A stretch of 64,000 nt of DNA from Kingdonia uniflora (Eukaryota; Streptophyta; Magnoliopsida; Ranunculales; Circaeasteraceae): NCBI GenBank assembly GCA_014058105.1, contig JACGCM010002624.1, positions 682,001 to 746,000 on the forward strand, given 5' to 3'. The notes beneath the pieces were generated by a model. That model did no database searches. It was not told the DNA's origin and saw only the letters and a program-made list of their open reading frames with translations. This document shows, in pieces, positions 10,630-24,977 of the stretch. How positions within the stretch are numbered: position 1 is the stretch's first letter; the number at the start of each line of letters is the position of its first letter. The translations under genes were made by a program, and so were the position numbers.

Positions 10630-12860
10630 TGTTAAGGACTGTTCTGTACTAAAAGAAACTCAGTTTCTGATGGAAAAAAAAAAATGTTTCAGAGCAGAAA
10701 CATGAATGAAGAAAGTGGAGTAGATGTAGAGAGGAGAGGAGATTGTGATGTTTGAGTTTAACCTCCCTAAGATTCCCACGTAAAGTTTCGCACTAGAGTT
10801 GAATAGATAAGAAACATTATATAAATACATAACACATACATTATATTTATGGAATGATATATATATATATATTGCCCTATACATATATCATTGAATTATC
10901 ATAAACATAACTGAGAAAAATGTTTTCATAATTGCCCTATTTATAAACTTATATGTTGTATATATGTGCTATATCTATAAGATAATTTAGGTTGACTTTT
11001 GAGAGAATTCCAAACTTCATAAATTTAGGTTTTGTTGGAATGCCAAATGAGGGACCATTTTCATGTATTTGTTCTCTTCTATATTGAGCATGTCAACAAG
11101 GGTGGACCAAAACCACCTGACCCTCAAACCTAATGCAATTCACTATTCTCATAATGCAATGGTTAACCACTAAAGTATGTATGAAGTTCTATTTATGTGC
11201 ATACATATACCTTCTAGTTTTATATCTTGGTGTTCTTAAAGTGTTGGTCCATATCGCTTTAGTAGTATATTGTAGTTTAGGGAAGTATTTGGTGAGTTTA
11301 GATAGTGAGGTTAGTAGGATGAATGAATCCCTCTATCTAATCCAATTGTTGTTGACATGTTAGGCTTTACTTGGTATACCAGAAATATTATATTTGTGAT
11401 CAGAAACATTTCCAGTGATTGATTAAGACAAGTGCACATGCCTAAATCACGGAAATGTTTCTGATCACAAACGTTTCTGGTGTACCAAGCGGGGTCTTAG
11501 TGTTTATGGATGTTTGTTGTAGCAAAGCCATGGTTTGACCTTGTAGTTGATGATGAAAGCTTAGTTTGGGGTGAGGACAAAGAGTTGACTATACAGTATG
11601 GTGTAGTTTAGTAGAAGCGGTGTAGGATAGCAATATCAGAGAGAAGTGGGCGTAGGTTAAGGCTCAAACTCGTCCTCACTCCCGACCGAATCTTGTGGAC
11701 GTTGTTGAAGTCAACGGCGGTTGGTGTGGGCCTGTGGAGGCCCAAAATGTTTCTCACATAGGCTCCGAGCTGTCTCAGTCAGCCCAAGCCTAAGCCCAAG
11801 AAGCGTTATAGAGTTTGAAGCAAAACTCGGTTTTTCGAGCATTGAGTCATCAATTGTTGGAGGCCCAAACTTGAATAATCATACGTGGGATAGATTATTT
11901 CAAGCATTGAGGCAACTGCTAGTGATATTCTACAAAACTTAAGAGACGAGCTCGCTCAGTAGCGTAAACTTGTGACCTGATGCGATGCTAATGGACATTA
12001 AAGTTACAGCCTGAAACAAAATATGTTATTGCGCGTTATGTATCTCTAGATCCATCTGATCGGAAGCTAAATTAACCTCGATTAATACTAAGTTCTCTCA
12101 ATTGCATAAAATAAAGATCAAATGACTTAGAGTTTATGGGATTTATCCTAAACTCTACAATCTCTCTAAGGTTAAACATTTTCTCTCACTAAAACCAACA
12201 TTAAAAATAAACTAAGCTTATGTTATCTTTTATAGTTGTTTTAAACAAGATTATTATCCTCGATGATCAGGCTAGTTTTGGATCTGTATGTATATCGTGG
12301 AGGTTTGTATCGAGGGAATATCTTGGCCTATTATTTTGTCAAGTAAACTCACTCGTGATAATTATCGCCCAATCTGATATTCAGAACAAAACCACTTGTG
12401 TTTCTACAACCCACTAGGGAGTAGGCTTTACCGTTCCGTATACCCTTTGAATGTGACAACTGACGAGTGTTTATCATGTTCAAAAGGAGGATGGTTGCAA
12501 CACGTACTACGTTAATGACCATGAAGGTCTCGCGCCAGACCAAATCTACTTCAATTTTCTGCATCACCTACAAACTCATACGATTCACTGATTTGCATGA
12601 TTATAAACTCATTTTCTTCAGTTTTGATTCACATTTCATACGAACATGGGTATGACCAGAACACTAGCAAAATAATGCGCGCCTTTTCAGCATTCAAACA
12701 TATTCACAACAAAACTTCTCTTACAAGATTCCAAATGCTCGCGTCGGATCGGGATGGGCTCATCAACTTCAACCATTGGAGATGGTGTTATGGGAGATCA
12801 TGACAAAGGGGGTAATTTAGTAACTTAGCATCATCATTTACTATGTAAAGAGAGAGACTC
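10630..12860. other. Intergenic region between WRKY49-like and NOP10
   Basis: The two genes are divergently transcribed, so this 2.2 kb holds both promoters. Apart from the MITE at 11363-11496 and the NOP10 telo-box at its right end I see no conserved coding sequence. The short open frames in 11.1-12.8 kb lack family signatures or splice support. Confidence 0.6.
11363..11496. mobile_element. Foldback MITE (Tourist/PIF-Harbinger-like)
   Basis: A 134-bp element whose two halves are inverted repeats. The left arm starts ggctttacttggtatacca; the right arm, read in reverse complement, starts gaccccgcttggtacacca. The arms continue through a shared segment containing gtgatcagaaacatttcc. It is flanked by TTA on both sides (11360-11362 and 11497-11499), the 3-bp target duplication typical of PIF/Harbinger MITEs. 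Confidence 0.8.
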
Positions 12861-12867
12861 GTGAGTT

Positions 12868-12876
12868 TTAGGGTTT
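12868..12876 (+). promoter_or_regulatory. Telo-box of NOP10
   Basis: TTAGGGTTT (AAACCCTAA on the other strand), about 190 bp before the NOP10 ATG. Telo-boxes are common near the transcription start of plant ribosomal-protein and nucleolar genes. A leader intron follows at 12915-13027 (GTAAGT to TTTACAG). Confidence 0.6.
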
Positions 12877-13061
12877 TGGAGGGTTTAGTGTTGGCGCAAT
12901 AATTTGATTTTCTGGTAAGTTTTTTTTTTTAATTTAATTTATTTTAATTCGATTTCAATTCTGAATCAATTTCGTCCCCAAATCAATCAATGAATCTAAT
13001 TAGGGTTTTTTTTTTTTTTTTTTACAGATTAAAATTGAAGTTTTTGGTTGATTAGGCAAGT

Positions 13062-15056
13062 ATGTATCTACAGTTTTACATCAACGATAATGGTGACAAG
13101 GTTTACACCACTAAGGTATATTTTGAGTTGTAGAGATTGTGTACTTGTAAGGGTTCGTTTGAAATTGATTAATTTCATGCTTTGTTAGAGTAAGAGTGAT
13201 TAAACATTAGTGGGGTTTGAGATAAAATGATGAGAAACTCTTTATTTTGTGAAATATGACTGATGGAACACTAGGAATTGTTAGTTGAGAAAATGGGTAT
13301 TGAAGTTTTCTTTTATAAAGGTACCCTTTGGTCGTGCCAGTGTTCGTAATTATATCGAATTATTGAGTGTTGGGGGAACTTGGGATATGTCTAGAAATGA
13401 CTGTAATTTTGTTGCCTTGATAAAGTCGGTAGAAATGACAAGTCTGTGGCTTTGTTGTTAAGAACTTGTAGTAGTTGTCTGGCACATGTTTATGCAATTA
13501 TTTTATGATTTGAGGTGTTTTGATATAAAGTGTGGAAGTAATTTTCGTAATTGGTTTCTATTGTTTTTGTTTCTCATAACAGAAAGAGTCTCCACTTGGA
13601 AAGGCAACTGAATCTGCTCACCCAGGTAATCCTTGTGAAATATTGGGTGCGATGTGACTTAATAGTAATATACAATATCTTGAAAAATAATTAATTTATA
13701 GTTTACAATGTGTATACGAGTTTCAATGATTGTATGCTTGACTACCTTGATACGAGTGATTGTCCAATGATTCTTTATGGGTATTTTTACCAAGTGATAT
13801 GAAAGATGGTTTTGGTCTTTGTATTTGGTGTTTCTTGTCTTTGTATTGTTGTAGGAGGAATTCATACTCCAAGAATCGTCTTTTAAAATTATTCAAGATA
13901 GCCCATGTTATTGTTGATGTTGGCTAGAGCAAGGAGCAATATCACCAAATTGACATACAGTAGCTATCTCAAAATGTCCATTTGACCAAGTGGTCTGTTT
14001 AGACTTCTCACCTGCGGCAAACATTGGACCTAGAACCTAATAAAATGGTGGGAAGGAATAGTTGGTACTTTTCTTTGTGTTAGCCCCCATTATTGATCCA
14101 TGCTAGTTGGTTCTAAATCCTTCCCTGTTTGTTATGAAAGATTCCATATTTTCAATTTTTCTATGTGGTAGTTGCAATCATGGGGATTCAAACTCCATTT
14201 CTACGCGACGGAGTGAAAGTTCATGTGTTCCTATGATAAGCTTGAACCTAATCTGTTACTCTACCTTGTTTCTGTCATTCTCTGCCACTAGTTAGATTTT
14301 CTTTTTCTATTCTCCATGAAATGTCCTTGTATTTTCTGCCAAAAAAATGGTTCAAACTCATTTTCTACATCTTACAAAGAACTCTCATCTTTCAATTTTT
14401 TGTTTGTGGCAGTCACAACTATGACCTCTGCCGAACAAAGATTCAAACTTCATTTCTCTCGTCTTTTCTACTATAATTATAGATGGAACTTGGAGCTTCT
14501 AACAAAATCAGTGACCTCTGCTTAAGAGAGATTTAATTTCTTTTCATATCTCCTACCTCTTAATTGAACTTCTGACTTAACAAACTTCTCTACCTAGCAG
14601 TATCAAGATGCTTTCCATTTGCGTAACTCTTGAATCCAATTTGTTACTCTATCTAATTGCTTTCTCTGCCTTTAGTCAGATTGTTTTGCTAGTGTTGCTT
14701 CTGTTTGTTGCAGTGTTCTTTGCTATATCTCTCATTACAAATCATTTCCAGTGTTGATTATGTTGTCTTTTTCTGTATAAACATTGTAGGAATTTCTTTC
14801 TGCAGTGCTAACCCAATACTTTAATAAACCATATTATCACCTTAGTATGTTTGTAATGTTTTTTTTGTCTTTTTTTTCTTCTTGCATGGATAGGCCGTAT
14901 CAATGTATCATTAGTTTCTTTAGCATTTCTCAATTTGTTCTTAATTTTGTCCCTGTAGCTCGTTTCTCTCCGGATGACAAGTACTCCAGGCAGAGATTTC
15001 TATTGAAGAAGAGGTTTGGATTACTACCAACCCAGAGTCCACCTCCAAAGTACTGA
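13062..15056 (+). CDS. NOP10: H/ACA snoRNP subunit NOP10
   Basis: Small core protein of H/ACA ribonucleoproteins, which guide pseudouridylation of rRNA and snRNA in the nucleolus; it bridges the dyskerin-type synthase and NHP2. Three exons (13062-13115, 13583-13625, 14959-15056) encode exactly 64 residues, the usual plant length. Exon 1 is [18 protein letters not shown], exon 2 [14 protein letters not shown], and exon 3 begins with [20 protein letters not shown] and ends in QSPPPKY. Plant Nop10 lacks the zinc-binding cysteines of the archaeal protein, as here. All splice sites are GT/AG. Intron 2 (13626-14958) is 1.3 kb and contains loose repeats of ttcaaactcatttc-type words but no recognised snoRNA. 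Confidence 0.96.
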
Positions 15057-16495
15057 ACCCTGCTACATACCATTTTGGCCACCCTGAATGTAGCAAAACC
15101 TTTGAATTTTACGTTTTTATGGCTGGTGTTGTATTAAGTTTCAGACTGACGACTTGTTCTTTTCAAGCATCAGAATGACTTGAAGTATGAAACCTTCCTC
15201 ATCTTTCCGCAATTGAGTACTGAAACTGTGTTATGTAAGTAATTTTGGAGTAAGAATGCTTGCTAGTTCTCATTACTTAAGTTCACTAATACATTAATGA
15301 TATCTATTAGATCTAAGTTTTGAGTAATTCTGTGATTTCCATATTTACATCTATCTCTACTTAAATTACTTGTTTCTGACATTGTATTTCCCAACAGTAT
15401 GTAATGCTGTTTCAAACATTGATGCTGCAATTTAATTGGTAGATGATATGTATGCTGAAAAGGAGTATTGCCTGTAGGTCATGTAAAATTGTGCCTTATG
15501 AGATAGTTATCTTTCTAAGTTGCTATATCTTCTAAGCAGGTGCCATGTTTTTTATTTTTCCCGGAAACGTAAATAAGCTGCCACTACCTTCTATTGTGTC
15601 CCTTCGAGCTGTTCTTTTAGTGGAATATCTTCCCCTCTATTGGGAACTCAATCCCATTTTTGATGAGGGTCAAGTTGTGGTTTTGGACTGAACCCTCAGC
15701 TAATGATGCTCTTAACGAGTTGGTCATCTCTAATAACTTCCTTTGCAATCAAGTCAAGTAACCTTTCAATTGATATCTTCATACATACATGGTCTCTTAT
15801 TAGCACATTAAATTCATATTTTTTTTCATAAACAAAATGCAATCATCAAGAACTAGTGTTGGCGTGTTGGCGTGTTGCAGAACATGTCGTACCTGATCTA
15901 ACACATGTCCACAAAATGGCCTTCCACGGCAGGGTCCGGCCCCCCATCTCAGTCATATTTCTCTCCCTCACTCTCAAAGAGAAACATGTGAGGAGGCCAA
16001 CTCATCTAAGTACAAAGCAAGGTTCAAAGTACTTCATTTACCATATTGAGCACCACGCAATTACTCATTACAGTTTCTAAAAACAGGTTTTCTCTATATT
16101 TTCGATAATGACGGGTCATTCGTTCGATCCTTGTTATGCATGTCACAAACAAGGATTTGATAGATTCGATGGAGCACAAAGGGTATTAGTCCGATTTCTT
16201 TATTACAACTGGAGGTTCCATCTCAAAATCAATTGGCAATGAAAAAAGTAACTATATTTTGAGTTCCTGTATATATGATTCTAAAACATCTGAAAATGAC
16301 AAAAACTTGTAGACATTATATATTTCTGCATATATTTTTTTTTTACATGCAAATAAGTGCATTTCTTACATATTAACATCCATCCATTAACAGACTAAAA
16401 TCCTAAACTTGGACCTCATTTTCTACGCCCCCATTGCGTTAGGCCTACCTATAACCCCCGCGTTATCAGATGATGATTAATTGCATCGTCTTTCT
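15057..16495. other. Intergenic region between convergent NOP10 and CYP707A
   Basis: The 3' flanks of two converging genes. No coding sequence, TIR or LTR recognised. There is a short tandem ttggcgtg pair at about 15858-15874. Confidence 0.5.
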
Positions 16496-18494
<1,999 letters not shown>

Positions 18495-18560
18495 TGTTGA
18501 AGAAAGAAAAACTGTTTGATTGATGGTTTGAGATGGTGAAAGTTTGCTGTTAAAAGGGTC

Positions 18561-18568
18561 TTTATATA
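18561..18568 (-). promoter_or_regulatory. TATA box of CYP707A
   Basis: TATATAAA on the minus strand, about 67 nt before the first ATG (18494). No other close candidate is visible. Confidence 0.6.
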
Positions 18569-18760
18569 GAAATATAGAAGGGTTGAATTAGTTGAGGTCC
18601 TTGTTTTATTATAATAAATTTCCAAAACGTCCCCCTAGACACGTTGCACATATACAGCAACCATTTTAGATAATTAGTAACCACTCCCTGCAGTTTCCTC
18701 TGTCTTTGATATCAGCCCTTGTTTAGCCTATCTTATCTCTCATAGGTGTGTGATGAGGAC

Positions 18761-18770
18761 CACACGTGTG
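18761..18770 (-). promoter_or_regulatory. G-box/ABRE palindrome in the CYP707A promoter
   Basis: CACACGTGTG is a perfect 10-bp palindrome with a CACGTG/ACGTG core, about 270 bp upstream of the coding start. ABA-responsive bZIP factors bind such sites, and CYP707A genes are often ABA-induced. The regulatory role is inferred. Confidence 0.5.
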
Positions 18771-19214
18771 ACGAATACTTCGGCCGTACAATGTGGGGCC
18801 AAACATGGGTGGTGAGTTCGGCTCTGGTTATAGTTTTTAGGGTTTCTTATGGGTCAGTTTTTATGTCTTCAAGTACATATAATAAGAAGAAAGAGTTGCG
18901 CAGTATGTTATTTTGAATCTTTGATTGTTCTTCCAAAAAAGATTACGCAAATGAGTATCTTATGACTATATTTTTTATAATTTTGAGTATTTGCTAAGGT
19001 TTGGCCGGCCAAACGAGTGATTTATGGGAATATGATGTATGGAACACTGCACATATATAATAACTGAGTTAGAGGTGTGGGGTTTTGTTTGTCTCTCTAT
19101 AGGCTTCTTCGGCGCTAAGGAAGAGTATATTCCCGTATGGGATAGTACTCAGGATGAGATCCTCATGCACGTACGTAGGCTATAGTTTCTATATTAGAAA
19201 CCTGTTGTCTTCGG

Positions 19215-22200
19215 CTCTGATACTATTTGTAGCAATTAACACTATTGTTTTAAATTTTTGTTAGAATAGTCTTTACGTAAATATCTCATGTATTCGTCTG
19301 ACATCACTAAACAAACAAGCAACATAGGAGGTCATGCCTTCCCCGGATCACATAATTTTTTTGTCTGGCACAATCCTTAGATAGATCTGGAGTTTATTGA
19401 CTTGTTAAAGTCAGTGAGGCTTCAAAATTTTGCGTTTATTTAGTTGTACATAACGTCTGCTTTAAATTTACGTCAGAAAGGTTTTAACGTAAATTTGTCT
19501 GTAATATTTGCGAGAAACTGACAAATTATATGCTACAAAGGAGCATAAAGTATTATTTACAGGATCCAAGTCATTCTCGGACCATCAGAAATGTTTGTTT
19601 GACACTTCCGTGGGAAAACAAATTGGTATTTAGTTTAATAAAGTCAATTATGCGGATAAATTATGCCTGACACCTGCTTAAGTTTACATAAAAATGTCTC
19701 CACCTAAATTTTTCTGAAATATTCGTCTGACATTTACAAACACGTGATATAACAAAACTTAAAGTACTGCATGGGTCCAGGCCTTCCCCGAGCGATCCAA
19801 AATGTTTGTCTTGCACTGTCTTCGGACAAATCTGGCCTTTTTTCTATTGAAGTCAATGATGATTTAATTATTCAACTCTGCATGGCGTCTGCTTTAAATT
19901 TATGTCAAAAGGTCTCAACATAAATATGTTTGTAATATTTACCAGAAACTGACAAATCAAATACGATAGGGAATAACATATAAATTACAGGGTCCAAGTC
20001 ATTCTCGGACCATCAGAGATCTTTGTCTGACACTGTCGTGGGAACAAATTTGGTATTTAATTTAATAAATCTCATGTATTCGCCCGACATCAACAAACAA
20101 ACAAGGAACATAGGAGGTCAGGCCTTCCCTGGATCACATAATTTTTTTGTTTGGCACAATCCTTAGATAGATTTGGTGCTTATTGACGTGCAGAGAGGCT
20201 TCAAAATTTTGCATTTATTTAGTTGTACATAACGTCTGCTTTAAATTTACGTCAGAAAGGTTTTAACGTAAATTTTTCGGTAATATTTACCAGAAACTGA
20301 CAAATTTTATGCTGCAGAGGAGCATAAAGTATTATTAACAGAGTCTAAGTCATTCTCAGATCATCAGAAATGTTTGTTTGACACTTTCGTGGGAACAAAT
20401 TTGGTATTTAGTTTAATAAAGTCAATTATGCGGATAAATTATGCCTAACACCTACTTAAGTTTACATAAAAATGTTTCCACCAAATTTTTTATGAAATAT
20501 TCGTCTGTCATTGGCAAACACGTGATATAACAAAACTTAAAGTACTGCATGGGTTCAGGCCTTCCTCGGACGATCCAAAATGTTTGTTTTGCACTGTCCT
20601 CTGACAGATCTGGCATTTATTCTATTGAAGTCAATGATGATTCAATTATTCAACTCTGCATGGCGTCTGCTTTAAATTTATGTCAAAATGGTCTCAACAT
20701 AAATATGTTTGTAATATTTACCAGAAACTGACAAATTATATGTGACAGGGCATAACGTATAAATTATAGGGTCCAAGTCATTCTCGGACCATCCGAAATG
20801 TTTGTCTAATACTGTCGTGGGAACAAATTTGGTGCTTAATTTAATAAAATCAGTTATGCCACCCGTTCATTCAATTATACACACCTGCTACAAGTTTACA
20901 TCAAAATGGCTTTACCTAATTTTTTGGAAATATTCGTCTGACACTGGCAGACACGTGACCGAATTGAACTTAAAATGCTGCATGGGTTAAGGCCTTCCTC
21001 GGACCATCCAAAATGTTTGTCTGACACTGTCCTTTGGTAGATCTGGCGTTTATTCTATTAAAGTCAGTGAGAATTCAAATTACCACGTTTATTCAGTTAT
21101 GCATGGCGTCTACTTTAAATTTATGTTAAAATCTTAACGTAAATACAATATTTTCAAGAAACTGACAAATTATATGCGACAGAGTATTAACTATTAATTA
21201 CAGGGTCCAAGTGACCATAAAAAATGTTTGTCTGATACTGTCGCTGGAACAAATTTGGCGCTTAATCTAATAAAATAAGTTATGCTTGTTCATTCAATTA
21301 TGCCTGACATTTGCTTCAAGTTAACATCAAAATGACTCCACCTAATTTTTCTGAAAATTCGTCTGACACTGACAGACACGTGACAAAGTAGAACTTAAAG
21401 TATTGCATGGGTTCAGGCCTTCCTCGGACTATCCAAAATGTTTGTCTGGCACTATCCTATGTCAGATCTGGCGTTTATTCTTTTAAAGTCAGTGATGATT
21501 TAATTGCCACGTTTAATAAATTGTTTATGTTGTCTACTTGAAATCTATGCCAAAAAGATCTCAACGTAAATTTGTTTGTAATATTTACTTGAAACTGATA
21601 AATTATATGAGATAGAACATAAAGTATTAATTTCAGGGTCGAAGTCATTCTCGGACCATCAGGAATGTTTGTCTGATACTGTCGTGAGAACACATTTGGA
21701 GTTTAATTTAATAAAGTCAATTACGCGTGTTCATTATTTAATTATGCCTGACACGTGCTTCAAGTTTACATTAAAATATTTCCACTGAATTTTTTCTGAA
21801 ATATTCACCTGACACTGACAAACACGTGACTGAGTAAACCTAAGGTACTACGTGGATTTAGGCTTTCCTTCGACCATCTAAAGAGTTTGTTTGACATTGT
21901 CCTCAGATAGATCTGGCATTTATTCTATTAAATTCAGTAAGGCTTCAAATTGCCACGTTTATTCAATTTCGCATGACGTCTGCTTTAAATTTACGCTAAA
22001 AAAGTCTATACGTAAATCTCTTTGTAATATTTTGCCAGAAGCTGACAAATTATATGTGACAGAGTAAAGCCTAAAGTATTAATTACAGAGTCCAAGTCAG
22101 TCTCGGACCATCAGAATTTTTTTCAGCTACTATGGGAACAAATTTGGTACATAATTCAATAAAGTCAGTAACGCTTCAAATTACTACATTTATTTAATTT

Positions 22201-22310
22201 TTCTTGATACATGCTTCAAGTTTACATAAAATGGTATCCACATAAATTTCTCTGCAATATTCGGTTGACGCTGGAAAATACACGCCAGGGTACACTTTAT
22301 GATCCACGAG
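19215..22310. repeat. Dimeric satellite array (monomer about 215 bp, dimer about 430 bp)
   Basis: Alternating A and B monomers share the skeleton (g/t)gtttgtctgacactgtc, tttaataaagtca, gctttaaatttac and tgtaatatt. A-type starts (gccttcctcggaccatcc and variants) lie near 19340, 19783, 20120, 20560, 20990, 21418 and 21865. B-type starts (tccaagtcattctcggacc) lie near 19570, 19995, 20345, 20775, 21205, 21640 and 22085. A block of about 784 bp is duplicated as a whole (from 19287 and again from 20071), truncating a B monomer at the joint. No transposase or LTR features are seen. Confidence 0.88.
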
Positions 22311-22376
22311 GATCTAGACATTAAACCTCTTAGAAGAAGACCATATTCTGAGTAGCCTATTCGAATAGAATTTTGA

Positions 22377-22436
<60 letters not shown>

Positions 22437-22855
22437 ACAGACCCAGTTCTGAGAAGTCTATTCAAATAGACTTTTGACTATATTTGAATACACTATGTTA
22501 TGAGTCTTCTGCTCAAACAGAGAATTGTCATGGCTCGAACAGAGCCGCGATTTGTCATATTTTTAGGTCATTTGAAGGGCCGTTTTGTCCTATGTTAAGT
22601 AACTAGGAAACTTGTAACCTTTAAGATGGCAAAGCTAGGCAATGTAAAAGAGATTCTGAGATCCAGAGAGAGATCAAAAAGAATATCTAAGTTGTAATCA
22701 AACTTAGGGTTTTGAAAGAGAAATTCATTGTAATCAATGAACTGAGTAATTGAAGCTCTTTTTGGGGAGTTTTCCCCTGCAAATTTGTGCTATTCGATTA
22801 ATTCTTCGATTATGATAATCTCTAAGTAAATTGTGGATTACTTTACCTTTCTGCT
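22310..22855. mobile_element. LTR-like insertion interrupting the satellite
   Basis: This block has no satellite similarity, while satellite sequence resumes at 22855. It contains (AT)n at 22378-22432, then words shared with the LTR of element Y: aactaggaaacttgtaacc and a gcaaagctaggcaa block, followed by a leader-like cttagggttttgaaagag and a ttccctgca-like end. It looks like a diverged solo LTR. Exact ends and target duplication were not found. Confidence 0.45.
22378..22432. repeat. (AT)27 microsatellite
   Basis: Uninterrupted AT dinucleotide run inside the insertion at 22310-22855. Confidence 0.95.
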
Positions 22856-23160
22856 AGGGAACATGTTTGCCTTAGACCGTTCAATATATTTGTTTGATAC
22901 TGTTGTGGAGACATATTTTAGCATTTAATTAAATAAAGTCATTGGTTATTTCAAATTATTGTGTTATTCAGTTGGGCATGACGTCCGCTTTAAATTTACG
23001 TCCGTAAATTTCTTTGTAATATTCGCGTAATACTGATAAACATAAGACAAAGTAGAGCTTACAAGTATTAACCAAAAGGGGTTTGGTCTTTCTTCGGATC
23101 GTCTAAAATGTTTGTCTATCACTGTCATGGGTACAAATTGGAGAGTAAATTTCTCCAAAA
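22855..23160. repeat. Resumed satellite, about 1.5 monomers
   Basis: Contains tttgtttgatactgttg, aattaaataaagtca, gctttaaatttacgtc and tgtctatcactgtcatggg, matching the array at 19215-22310. It is more diverged and marks the right edge of the array. Confidence 0.75.
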
Positions 23161-23303
23161 TGGAATTTGTGGCTCATCAGCGACAAGGTATTGCCCCATT
23201 TAACGGATAGACTAGTATGGGACAAACGGATTACCCTGTTGTACTTGAGAATGGGACTTGACCTAACCCTAGTAGAAAAATAAATTTTGCTCTGATATCA
23301 TTC

Positions 23304-23882
23304 TATCACGACCCCACTCTATGCACACCGATATGTCCCCACTTAACTACCTCAAGCAAATGTGTGATGCTACCTTATTTCCTTCAGATGGCCACAACTC
23401 CGCGGTATCGTAGAAATTCCTAACCGGAGTGTGGTGATGGTTGCATCTGTGGGTTAATCCCACATCGCTTAAGATCTTTTTTAAAATGTAAGTTAATATT
23501 TCACTTCTTGTCACTGAGGTTTTTTATGGAACAAAAACTCACACCTCTACTGGAGGTGGTCAAATGGGGACAATATCAATGCGTGTAGAGTTGGGTCATG
23601 ACAAAATGGTATCAGAACCGATGACGACTCGATCACAAAGGTGAGGAACTGTGACACCCCGCATGAGTGAATGCACCGGAGAGGCGCCTCACCTGGGTGT
23701 TGTGAAAGTAGCTTCAATGCTTTACTTTCACATCCCTTAAGATCATACCGTGTGTATAGTTCTAAAGTTAAGATCTCACTCTACTTGCTATCTAGGCCAT
23801 TTGTGGAAACAAAACTTTACACATTTGCTCGTGGTGGTTAAGTGGGAACAACATCGGTGGTGTGTAGAGTGGGGTCATGACA
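23304..23882 (+). mobile_element. TRIM-like element (LTR - PBS - LTR)
   Basis: Two diverged terminal repeats, 23304-23603 and 23650-23882, share cccttaagatc-type, ggaacaaaact-type and gtgtagagt(t/g)gggtcatgaca segments. Only 46 nt separate them, beginning almost at once with TGGTATCAGAACC (23607-23619), the primer-binding site for initiator Met-tRNA. There is no coding capacity, as expected of terminal-repeat retrotransposons in miniature. The first repeat also has inverted ends (cacgaccc ... gggtcatga). No clear target duplication was found. Confidence 0.6.
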
Positions 23883-24977
23883 AAAAATCAGCTACATTTC
23901 ATACATGGAATTTTGAGTAACATCACCTCCCAATGATCGTAATTTGCAAAAACTTCAAGCACGTGAAGTGCGCAATGCAGTTTGTTATCTTAGACATGCA
24001 TTGCCAAGTTTTTTCAGTTGACCATTTTTTACTCTATTCGAGCATTTACGTAATTTTATACGCGGCTATCATTCAATTTTGATCATATTATAAACGAGCG
24101 TACTATGTTGTTCTCTAGTCTTTTTCTAATGTTGCGAAAAATCTCAAAATAATTAATATCATTTTGTGAGTACGATATCCCTTCACTATATCTGTAACGA
24201 AATAATATCTTAAATAGTATGTGCTCCTAATATGAGTGTCTAGAATAGTGTTCAGAAAATGAGTGTCCATAAATCTGTTTCCAGTGCACTACTACTCAAC
24301 CACAAGTGTACTTGATAGAGTGCATTCTGTAAAAATCTACGACGATCTCATTCGTACGTAGAATAGTAGAATACCTATTAACGACACCTCTCAATGAACT
24401 GTGAAGTCTACGACGGTTTCACAACTGGAATACAGAGTAACAACAACTCTCAGCGATATCACGTGAAGGCTCAGAGCGTTATATGAAACGGCTCCAACCA
24501 AGTACCACCCTTGTCTCAACTTCTCAAGCATCCATTGCCAAGTTTCGCAAGTTAGGTTCACCGTTTTTTCCGAGTGTTTACGCAGTTTCACACGCAACCC
24601 TTCACTTCTCATCACACGCTTGTATGGTGCACATACAACAAAAAAGAGAGAATCTCAACGGACCAAAATCGACATAAATACCTGTATAATTTGCCAATTG
24701 TGTCATCGTGGCGAATTCTGGTTGGTTGGAGCAGCAAGATAACATGCTTGCACATTACAGTCAAAGGGTATCTTGTACTCTGATGGGGACTGTTGCATAG
24801 TATCATTGAATATATTAACATGACAATGGCACAAACACATCAAATAAATGAATGTCAACCTTCATATGGTAAGTAATTTGATATATTAATGTGGCGTATC
24901 CAATCTTTAGGTAAGTGCATCACGACACACGATGCGAAATGTGACACGTCGTATTATTAGCTCACTAATCATTGAGC
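23883..24977. other. Gene-free stretch with a diverged duplication
   Basis: A segment around 23994 (gcattgccaagttttt, tttacgtaattttatacgc) recurs in altered form around 24530 (ccattgccaagtttcgc, tttacgcagtttcacacgc), in the same orientation. Otherwise nothing recognised. Confidence 0.4.

Noticed and set aside
16090..16140. tRNA-like GTTCGATCC T-loop
   Set aside because: No acceptor stem, D-arm or anticodon arm can be folded around it.
23650..23760. Possible Cassandra-type 5S rRNA remnant in the TRIM-like repeat
   Set aside because: Only short matches (aatgcaccgga, aagttaag) at the wrong spacing; not enough to claim a 5S domain.
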